Of a DNA stretch of 29,441 nt, positions 23,165 to 29,441 are shown one piece after another. The notes beneath the pieces are model-generated. The model searched no databases, had not been told where the DNA came from, and saw only the letters and a list, made by a program, of their open reading frames with translations. This stretch comes from JALRHH01 sp964638875 (GTDB taxonomy: Bacteria; Patescibacteriota; Saccharimonadia; Saccharimonadales; JALRHH01): NCBI GenBank assembly GCA_964638875.1, contig CAZXBL010000008.1, forward strand, positions 1 to 29,441, read 5' to 3'. Position numbers and translations under genes: made by a program. The first letter of the stretch is position 1. Each line of letters starts with the position of its first letter.

Positions 23165-23854
23165 ATGGAACCAGAGAAATTTACACCACCATCGAGTGCC
23201 CAGACTGCCCCGCATCAGACGTCCGTCCCGATTACGCCGACACTGCCGTCAGCCCCTCCCTCTGCGCCCAATCACGAAGGTTTACGCTCGATCCTGTCTA
23301 CGATTGCCATCCTTATCGCTGCGCCGATAATTGCCATCTTTTTAACTACGTTCGTTTTCCAGTCGTATGAAGTTGATGGGCCAAGCATGGAAACCACACT
23401 CGAGAACCATGATCGCTTGATCGTACTCAAGGTGCCTAAAACCATCGCAAAACTCACTAACAATGACTACATACCGAAGCGCAATGAGATCATCATATTT
23501 AAGACAAGCGCCGTTCAGGACGGTAGTGCTGACGATGGGTCAGAAAAACAGCTCGTAAAGCGTGTTATTGGTTTACCTGGCGACCGCGTTGTAGTCAAAA
23601 ACGGCACTATGACCGTATACAATGCTGAACATCCCGAAGGATTTAATCCTGATGCAGGACAGAGTCATGGTGAAGCGGTTTCAGTAACACCTGGCGATGT
23701 TGATATAGAGATTAAGGAAGGTGAGGTCTTTGTTTGTGGTGACAACCGCGTAAACTCACTTGATTCGCGTTCTATCGGTACTGTTTCATCTAAAGACATT
23801 ATTGGGAAGTTGCTACTACGTATCTATCCGCTCGATAGTGTTCGCAAATTTTAA
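23165..23854 (+). CDS. lepB: Signal peptidase I
   Basis: The 229-residue protein is a type I signal peptidase that removes signal peptides from exported proteins at the outer face of the membrane. A Pro/Ser/Thr-rich cytoplasmic stretch (1-38) precedes one membrane helix at about 42-64. The catalytic Ser is Ser74 in DGPSMETTL and the general base is Lys132 in QLVKRVIGLPGD. The final box GDNRVNSLDSRSIG is also present. The start ATG follows AAAGGCTGA without a strong Shine-Dalgarno sequence. It converges on parB with three bases between the stops. Confidence 0.95.
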   Translation: MEPEKFTPPSSAQTAPHQTSVPITPTLPSAPPSAPNHEGLRSILSTIAILIAAPIIAIFLTTFVFQSYEVDGPSMETTLENHDRLIVLKVPKTIAKLTNNDYIPKRNEIIIFKTSAVQDGSADDGSEKQLVKRVIGLPGDRVVVKNGTMTVYNAEHPEGFNPDAGQSHGEAVSVTPGDVDIEIKEGEVFVCGDNRVNSLDSRSIGTVSSKDIIGKLLLRIYPLDSVRKF

Positions 23855-23857
23855 TCC

Positions 23858-24727
23858 CTATAGTTCGTTTAGTCGATCTAATAATAAATTGAGCTGGTCA
23901 TCACTAGAGAAATGAATCTCAAGCCTACCACCTTTGGCCGTGCGTCTGATACTGACCGGTGTTTTCAATGACTTACTGATACGCCTGGTTTCAGGCGTTT
24001 CAGTTGCCATCCGTTCAGATACAGCTTCCTTTTCCTTGAGCCCCTGCTTGTGGGTAGTAGCGAACTGCTCTGCCTGACGTACTGACCACTGTTTCTCAAT
24101 GATATTCTTTAGTAACTGTTCTTGTGCGTCTGGCGATGCTTTCAGCGCCAAGATAGCACGGGCATGGCCTTCACTGATCTTATTCTCGGCAAGTGCCTGG
24201 CGGGCAGATTCGGGTAGCTGCAACAAACGAACCAGATTACTTACTGTGGTTTCTGCCTTTGCAAGACGCTCAGCTATTTGGCGGTATGTGAGGTTAAACT
24301 GTTGGTGTAATCGTTCAATAGAAATAGCTTGCTCAAGTGGTGACAAGTCAACACGCTGGACGTTTTCGATAAGGGCAATCTCTAATTCTTCGAGCTCCGC
24401 AGGTTCACGGATAATGGCTGGCAGTTCAGTCAGCCCTGCGATCTGCGCCGCACGCCAACGTCGTTCACCTGCAACAATGCGGTAAGTATTGTCATTTAAT
24501 GGCACTACGATTAATGGCTGCAGCAGTCCGTACTGCTTTAATGAATCGGCTAGCTCGTTTAGTGCCGTTTGGTCAAAGTAGCGGCGGGGCTGTTCAGGAT
24601 TAGGTGAAATGCGTGAAATGAGTAATTTTTGTACTCGGTCTTTGCTGTCAACTAACAGAGATGGATCGAAATCTGTGGGTATTAAAGTATCGAATCCTCT
24701 GCCAAGCCCTGATGTCTTTGCGGCCAT
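23858..24727 (-). CDS. parB: Chromosome partitioning protein ParB
   Basis: This 289-residue protein is ParB, the CTP-dependent clamp that loads at parS sites and partitions the chromosome with ParA. The N-terminal nucleotide-binding domain has PNPEQPRRYFD and the conserved YRIVAGERRWRAAQIAGLTE box, followed by IALIENVQRVDLSPLEQA. A helix-turn-helix region follows (LTYRQIAERLAKAETTVSNL), and the C-terminal dimerisation region ends in LLLDRLNEL. The ATG is one base after the parA stop, so the pair is coupled. Length is typical. Confidence 0.96.
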   Translation of the reverse strand: MAAKTSGLGRGFDTLIPTDFDPSLLVDSKDRVQKLLISRISPNPEQPRRYFDQTALNELADSLKQYGLLQPLIVVPLNDNTYRIVAGERRWRAAQIAGLTELPAIIREPAELEELEIALIENVQRVDLSPLEQAISIERLHQQFNLTYRQIAERLAKAETTVSNLVRLLQLPESARQALAENKISEGHARAILALKASPDAQEQLLKNIIEKQWSVRQAEQFATTHKQGLKEKEAVSERMATETPETRRISKSLKTPVSIRRTAKGGRLEIHFSSDDQLNLLLDRLNEL

Positions 24728-24728
24728 G

Positions 24729-25487
24729 CTATTTCATCCTTTCTAATAGTTCTTTGCTCAATGATTTGTATGCACGCGCACCCTTGGACCACTTATCGTG
24801 CTCTGCAATTGTCTTGCCATGGCTGGGAGCCTCTGCCAGTCGAACATTTCGAGGGATGATCGACTTTAGCAGCTTCTCTCCAAAGTGCTTCCCAAGCTCA
24901 CCATATACTTGTTCAGATAAACTGGTGCGGCTATCGTACATTGTTACGACTACACCAAGCAAATCCAGTTGTGGGTTCAATCCGGCCCTAACCCGCTGAA
25001 CAACATTCAATAATTGACTCAGCCCTTCCAGCGCGTAATATTCGGCCTGAACGGGAATTAGAAGATGATTCGCTGCAGCCAAGGCGTTCACAGTTAATAA
25101 GCCAAGTGACGGCGGGCAGTCTATAAGAATAACGTCATATGTCAGGTTTGCTACGACATTCTTGAGTATGAGTTCCCGTTGCATTTCACCTACAAGTTCA
25201 ACTTCAGCAGACGCCAGGCTGGGATTAGCAGGCAGAATATATAGACCCGCAACATTTGTTTCCTGCACTACTTGAGTTGGCTCCGCCCTCCCAAATAGGA
25301 CGTCGTACATTGTTGCCTTTAGGGAGTGCTTATCTACGCCAAGCCCGCTGGTTGCATTGCCTTGCGGATCAAAGTCTACAATCAAAACAGACTTACCTGC
25401 CTTAGCAAAATATGCGCCAAGGTTAACAGTAGACGTAGTCTTGCCAACGCCGCCCTTTTGATTTAACACCGCTACGACTTGTCGCAT
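24729..25487 (-). CDS. parA: Chromosome partitioning ATPase ParA (Soj)
   Basis: The 252-residue ATPase is a short chromosomal ParA/Soj. The deviant Walker A motif KGGVGKTTS is at residues 10-18, followed by VDFDPQGNATSGLG and the Walker B-like DVILIDCPPSLG. There is no N-terminal DNA-binding extension, which is the chromosomal rather than the plasmid pattern. AGGAAATAAAC precedes the ATG. Together with parB it forms a two-gene operon behind a promoter that carries two copies of TTTTCACG. Confidence 0.96.
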   Translation of the reverse strand: MRQVVAVLNQKGGVGKTTSTVNLGAYFAKAGKSVLIVDFDPQGNATSGLGVDKHSLKATMYDVLFGRAEPTQVVQETNVAGLYILPANPSLASAEVELVGEMQRELILKNVVANLTYDVILIDCPPSLGLLTVNALAAANHLLIPVQAEYYALEGLSQLLNVVQRVRAGLNPQLDLLGVVVTMYDSRTSLSEQVYGELGKHFGEKLLKSIIPRNVRLAEAPSHGKTIAEHDKWSKGARAYKSLSKELLERMK

Positions 25488-25506
25488 GTTTATTTCCTGT
25501 CCCCTC

Positions 25507-25547
25507 TGTATACCATAAGCGTAGCATAGTTTTCACGACTTTTCACG
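25507..25547 (-). promoter_or_regulatory. parAB promoter with a double octamer, candidate operator
   Basis: On the minus strand TGGTATACA (25507-25515) is an extended -10 element. Two direct copies of the octamer TTTTCACG (plus-strand reading, 25530-25537 and 25540-25547), with two bases between them, cover the place where the -35 box should lie. Each octamer matches seven of eight bases of a half parS site (GTTTCACG). It could be an operator for self-repression by ParA or ParB, or a diverged ParB site. Confidence 0.5.
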
Positions 25548-25578
25548 GTGATTCTTAGGTACCTAGGGGCTAACTTTA

Positions 25579-28500
25579 TCATCTAATTTGTGTCCTTACA
25601 TTGTTGTAGTCGACTACCGTGTTATTATCACCACCGCTACAGTAGACTCGGATAAGTACTTCCTTCTTAGCATCATCCTTGATTTGCAGCCAATCACTCT
25701 TCAGCGCACCTGTATGATTCATGGCGGTTGAGCCTGTATCAGTCAGGTCTTTCCAGTCTGGGTTATCCTCGGTAAGGCTATATTGTAGTCGACAGCTAGC
25801 GCCGTTGGCTGCGGCACTGGCAACATTTACAAGCAGTCTTGCTTGATTAGCGTTACTGAGATCGATCCAAGTGCGGTTCTCACCAGGTAGCTCATGGTCA
25901 CCATAAGGTTGCTGCCATGGAGCACTACCGCTGACAATACTATATTCACTGAATGCAGTTTGTAGGCAGTCTTGCCACCTGTCATTTTGGTAACATCGGA
26001 ATTTCTTCATTTTGCTGTTGTAGTACTGAGCACCGTTTACTCCTGCTGGGTCACCAGCGCTACTCTTAGTATCAAGTACGAACAGTACTGTTTTACCATT
26101 ATTGCCAGATCCAATCTTTACCTTACCTGTTAACGTATCGATGTTCAGGGCGTTATCACCATTTGCTGATTTAACCGCGAATGCATTCTCGCTATCAAGT
26201 TTCAGTTCAAGAGCGCCGTTATTAAATACTGTAAATACTCCGTTACCATCCTTGGTCAAGGTCAGGAGGTTCTGGTCATCGGTTGCGCTCAGTGCGATTG
26301 ACTGCCCAGAAATATTGGTAGCCCCAGTAATCGCACCTACAGCGGTAATACCACTGCCGTTATTATTCAATCCACCGGCGAACGAAGCTGTACCGCCGGT
26401 CATTGTTAAGCCGGTGATATTTTCGAGCGCGCCGTTACTAGAAATCCTCAGGACACCGCCAGTTGTTACTTGTTCGCTATTTCCGTTTTGTATCTGGTCG
26501 ACCTGATCGGCAAGCTCGCCAACGGCTTTCAAGTTATACAGGGCCAGTGCTTCGTAGTTCACTTCGTAGTGACCATTTACTTCTTTAACAAGCTCAGGGA
26601 ACAACTGCATTAATTCCTGCGCCATCACACCTGCGACTTGGCGCTCAGTGTCACAGTGCATCATTTCGAATGCAGGGTTAGTACAGTCGTAATCGAAGCT
26701 ATACAGGTTGATATTGCGCAGCCGAGACAACACCGATTCACTATCAATTGACTCGATGTTCTTCTTGAGCCGCGCGTCAGAAATACCAGTGGCATCAGCT
26801 GCACAGTTCCAAACACCTCCTCCAGCCGTGGCCCACTTAAGGATCTGGTTGTTTGAACAATCCCGCCTGTTAGTTAGACCACTGGCTGATACCGTCATAC
26901 CAGAGCCAGCTTGTAAGCTAACTGTTAGTGCGCCTGTGGTCATGGTCAACCCATTGCCCGTAAGATCAGTAAAGCCCTGTCCGTTTATCGTAAATGTATC
27001 TCCTGCCTCTAGTGTAAGACCACCGTTAAGAGTTGTGAGCCCTGTCGCAGTGAGTGTGCTCGCCGCAGTAACAGCGCCGTTCAGACTAACAGCTCCTGTA
27101 CCTGTGCCAAATGTGCCAGTGCCAGTCATACTAAAGTTACCACTCGTTTGACTGAATCCAGTTATTCCACTTAATGCACCGCTGTTAATAATCAAGCCAT
27201 TGATAGTGTTGACAGTCGTTGCACCCGTTATTGCACCAGATAGACCAATAGTGGTAATACCGCTAAGCGCACCAGCGGAAGATACGTCGAATGCCGTCGA
27301 GTTAATCGTGAGGGCGTTACTTCCGCCACCGAGGGTAATTCCACCAGATCCGGTTATCGAGAATGTACCGCTCGTCTGACTTATGCCGGTAATTCCACTA
27401 AGGCTTCCGGCGTTGATAATTAATCCGTTGATGGTATTCGTAGCGGTCGCTGCAGTAATTGCACCACTTGCAGAGAGCGTAGTAATACCACTGAGCGCAC
27501 CAGTGGAAGATACGTCGAATGCCGTTGAATCAATAGTGAGCGCATTGCTACCACCGCCGATTGTGACAGCACCTGTGCCTGTCACCGAGAAAGTACCCGA
27601 TGTCTGACTAAAGCCACTAACACCGCTTAAACTACCACTGTTGATAATCAAGCCATTGATCGTATTTGTAGCTGTTGCAGCAGTGATCGCACCGGACAAA
27701 CTGATTGTAGTCGCACCGCTCAGGGCGCCAGCATTGATGTTTAAGCCATTGATCGTATTTGATGTAGCGGCAGTGATTGATCCAGAAGCTGCAATCGTGC
27801 TAATCCCACTAAGTGCCCCGGAGTTAATGATTAGGCCATTAATGGTATTAACGGTAGTTGCCGCCGTAATCGCGCCACTGGCAGAAATGGTGGTTGCGCC
27901 ACTGATGGTACCAGCAAGGCTGAGTGATGTACCTGAAATTGATCCTGCCCCCGTAATATTTCCACCGCCCAGCGTCAGATTTCCACTCGTTAGGGTTAAG
28001 CCTGCAACGCCGCCAATACTACCTGCATTTGTGATGCCACCACTGCTAAGGTTTATGCCGCCAGAAATAAACGTTATTCCAGCAGTTATAGCGCCTGATG
28101 CAGAAAGGGTTGTAACTCCAGAAATGGCGCCTGCTTCAAAGATACCCGTACTATTGAGATCGATGCCGTTGGAGTTGACCACAAGCCCACCACCGGCTGT
28201 AATTGTCTGACTGCCTGCTGTTTGCAAATTACCTGCTACATTTACGGTAGTGCCAGTTGCGCCAAGGGTAATGTTGGTCGCTGCTGTACCGATGTTGAGA
28301 GTTGTCACGTTTTCGTTGGCGATATTGAACGTATCAAGTGTGGTCGAAATACCGTCTTCATTGTAGAATGTTGTACCGTTGCCGGTGGCAACACCTGCGA
28401 TGAAGTAACCACGACCAAAGCGATTTGTTAGAGTTGACCCAGTATTTGTGCCACCAATCTCTGGTATGTAGTACTCTGTTACCAAGGCGCCGTTCGACCA

Positions 28501-29441
28501 GCTGAGGTTTGGTGTAATTGACAGGGCAGAAGCAGTTTTGGAAGTAATCTTGGCATACGTACCGTTTACCAATACGTAGTTGCCTACATCAAAGTTGGCT
28601 GTATTCCCCGCGCCGAGTTGAATGGTTCCTGGTGATACCCCACTTCCGCTCGTGGCATTCGCAGAACCATTAAGCTGCCTGAATGTTGTAGTCAGGCTTC
28701 CATTAGCGTCAACCTTCAGCGCATTGTTGGTACCGATATTCAGCGCTCCGCTAATGTCGAGATCACCAGTCAAGTTAGTATTACTGAGTAGCTCGATCGT
28801 AGTTCCTGCAGTAATGTCTACCCTATCTGCACCGTTTAATACAATGTCATTACCACCACCAGTTGCCGTGAGATTAAGTGCACCAGCATTGGTCACAGTG
28901 CCTGTAGTGACCGAAGTGAATGTCGGTGTAGCGCTAAAGTTTATATTCAACGTACCGCCTAGCGAAACGCTAGCATCACCACTCAAGTTGGTCCCGTAAT
29001 TCAGGCCGATACTACTGTTCTGAAGCGCCGCATTTGCTAGGTTACCTACCGCCACAGTGCCTGCCGCCGTCAACCGACCTTGAGCATCAACCGTGAAAGT
29101 CGGAATGGTGTTCTGGTTACCGTATGACCCTGCTCCTACCGTTGTGTCCGCAAGATTGAGCGTATGTGAGCCACCTGCACCAAGAGTAAATGTGCCGCCG
29201 CCACTCAGGCCTGTGCCAGCAGATAATGTAATTTGGGTGTTACCTTGCACAGCGGTATTAGAGCTAGAACCATAAAGCACGCTCAAGCCAGGCGTGCTGC
29301 CCTCGCCACTATTGCCACTAACCGATAGACCGACCAGACTGCCGATAGCTGATACATAATCCCCCGCAGTTTGGGCTCCCAACGTAACCGCGTTGTTCTC
29401 AATTTCACTATTGCCAATGGTTGTACCAAGGACTACCTCCA
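25579..29441 (-). CDS. Giant fibre-like protein with internal S74 chaperone domain, 5' end missing
   Basis: The frame stays open to the right edge, giving at least 1286 residues; the apparent start at 29382 is not believed because the coding pattern continues upstream (GTTIGNSEIENNAV). Most of the protein is Gly/Ser/Thr/Asn-rich beta-repeat sequence of tail-fibre type (ITLSAGTGLSGGGTF, TLNIGTAATNITLGATGTTV). At about residue 887 from the edge (Ser codon 26779-26781) a Peptidase_S74 intramolecular chaperone begins with SDARLKKNIESID, continuing with ERQVAGVMAQELMQLFPELV and VNYEALALYNLKAV. In known fibres this domain cuts itself off before the Ser and is C-terminal; here about 300 more residues follow, with NGAQYYNSKMKKFRCYQND and a Cys-containing end domain. 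The stop is TGA. No phage genes are nearby, so a cell-surface fibre or adhesin is more likely than a phage part. Confidence 0.8.
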   Translation of the reverse strand, partial: EVVLGTTIGNSEIENNAVTLGAQTAGDYVSAIGSLVGLSVSGNSGEGSTPGLSVLYGSSSNTAVQGNTQITLSAGTGLSGGGTFTLGAGGSHTLNLADTTVGAGSYGNQNTIPTFTVDAQGRLTAAGTVAVGNLANAALQNSSIGLNYGTNLSGDASVSLGGTLNINFSATPTFTSVTTGTVTNAGALNLTATGGGNDIVLNGADRVDITAGTTIELLSNTNLTGDLDISGALNIGTNNALKVDANGSLTTTFRQLNGSANATSGSGVSPGTIQLGAGNTANFDVGNYVLVNGTYAKITSKTASALSITPNLSWSNGALVTEYYIPEIGGTNTGSTLTNRFGRGYFIAGVATGNGTTFYNEDGISTTLDTFNIANENVTTLNIGTAATNITLGATGTTVNVAGNLQTAGSQTITAGGGLVVNSNGIDLNSTGIFEAGAISGVTTLSASGAITAGITFISGGINLSSGGITNAGSIGGVAGLTLTSGNLTLGGGNITGAGSISGTSLSLAGTISGATTISASGAITAATTVNTINGLIINSGALSGISTIAASGSITAATSNTINGLNINAGALSGATTISLSGAITAATATNTINGLIINSGSLSGVSGFSQTSGTFSVTGTGAVTIGGGSNALTIDSTAFDVSSTGALSGITTLSASGAITAATATNTINGLIINAGSLSGITGISQTSGTFSITGSGGITLGGGSNALTINSTAFDVSSAGALSGITTIGLSGAITGATTVNTINGLIINSGALSGITGFSQTSGNFSMTGTGTFGTGTGAVSLNGAVTAASTLTATGLTTLNGGLTLEAGDTFTINGQGFTDLTGNGLTMTTGALTVSLQAGSGMTVSASGLTNRRDCSNNQILKWATAGGGVWNCAADATGISDARLKKNIESIDSESVLSRLRNINLYSFDYDCTNPAFEMMHCDTERQVAGVMAQELMQLFPELVKEVNGHYEVNYEALALYNLKAVGELADQVDQIQNGNSEQVTTGGVLRISSNGALENITGLTMTGGTASFAGGLNNNGSGITAVGAITGATNISGQSIALSATDDQNLLTLTKDGNGVFTVFNNGALELKLDSENAFAVKSANGDNALNIDTLTGKVKIGSGNNGKTVLFVLDTKSSAGDPAGVNGAQYYNSKMKKFRCYQNDRWQDCLQTAFSEYSIVSGSAPWQQPYGDHELPGENRTWIDLSNANQARLLVNVASAAANGASCRLQYSLTEDNPDWKDLTDTGSTAMNHTGALKSDWLQIKDDAKKEVLIRVYCSGGDNNTVVDYNNVRTQIR
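27199..27654 (-). repeat. Two 228-bp tandem repeats within the fibre gene
   Basis: Two complete 76-codon units, 27427-27654 and 27199-27426, encode similar sequence beginning GLIIN(S/A)GSLSG and including the (F/I)SQTSGTFS and GGGSNALTI(D/N)STAFDVSS blocks. A partial third copy begins at 27198 and decays by about 27115. Shorter units of about 30 codons precede them (to about 27910). The period is exactly equal between copies, which suggests recent tandem duplication. Confidence 0.85.

Noticed and set aside
27115..27910. Repeat array as CRISPR
   Set aside because: The repeats are in frame, of 228 and about 90 bases, with no short constant repeat and unique spacers, and no cas genes are present.
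26102..29275. Several plus-strand ORFs of 60-189 codons opposite the fibre gene
   Set aside because: They mirror the repetitive Gly/Ser/Thr codons, have biased Val/Pro/Ala composition and no known motifs.
1..29441. Alternative genetic code with TGA as glycine
   Set aside because: All recognised proteins reach full length without in-frame TGA, and one gene appears to end with TGA.
25579..29441. Prophage
   Set aside because: Apart from the fibre with its S74 domain there is no capsid, portal, terminase, integrase or lysis gene in the window.

Overview
This window looks like part of the chromosome of a candidate phyla radiation (Patescibacteria) bacterium, most likely a Saccharibacteria (TM7) relative. 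That placement is inference from gene content and order. Core genes are present (rpsB, tsf, frr, uppS, greA, proS, prfA, prmC, rpmE, parAB). The classical cluster rpsB-tsf-pyrH-frr-uppS-cdsA-dxr-rseP-proS appears here without pyrH, cdsA or dxr, which fits an organism that has lost nucleotide, phospholipid and isoprenoid synthesis. The envelope genes are of monoderm type (LCP protein, CPBP proteases, signal peptidase I, one HtrA). UGA ends only one of the 27 genes whose stop is visible, and all genes read through in the standard code. I see no rRNA, tRNA, CRISPR array, insertion sequence or prophage block.

Layout, left to right. 1-510 (minus): 5' part of a probable heliorhodopsin with a long Lys/Thr/Ala-rich N-terminal tail. 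547-2914 (minus): tightly packed unit of an unknown protein, an NAD(P)H-dependent FMN reductase-like flavoprotein, a DUF427 protein and MsrA, suggesting a redox or oxidative-damage role. 2974-5088 (minus): greA and a class I lysyl-tRNA synthetase, separated by two strong inverted repeats. 5157-8386 (minus): frameshifted proS, a CPBP protease and the site-2 protease rseP. 8387-8771: hairpin-rich gap with a doubtful small ORF. 8772-11999 (minus): rpsB, tsf, terminator, frr, uppS and a PPC/DUF296 protein, started by a good sigma-70-like promoter with a foldable rpsB leader.

12200-13738 (plus): membrane-anchored surface protein. 13756-16855 (minus): a zincin-like 794-residue protein and a small protein with a 2H phosphoesterase-like motif. 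17093-19355 (plus): rpmE, terminator, then prfA overlapping prmC. 19356-22983 (minus): LCP protein, a polytopic membrane protein and HtrA. 23165-23854 (plus): lepB. 23858-25487 (minus): parA-parB. 25579-29441 (minus): a very large repetitive fibre-like protein with an internal S74 chaperone domain, whose start lies beyond the right edge.

Most of the window is a compact translation, envelope and segregation core. The less familiar parts are the tailed heliorhodopsin, the zincin gene pair, the S74 fibre, the damaged proS, the hairpins flanking lysS, and an octamer (TTTTCACG) shared by the parA promoter and a hairpin cluster 17 kb away.
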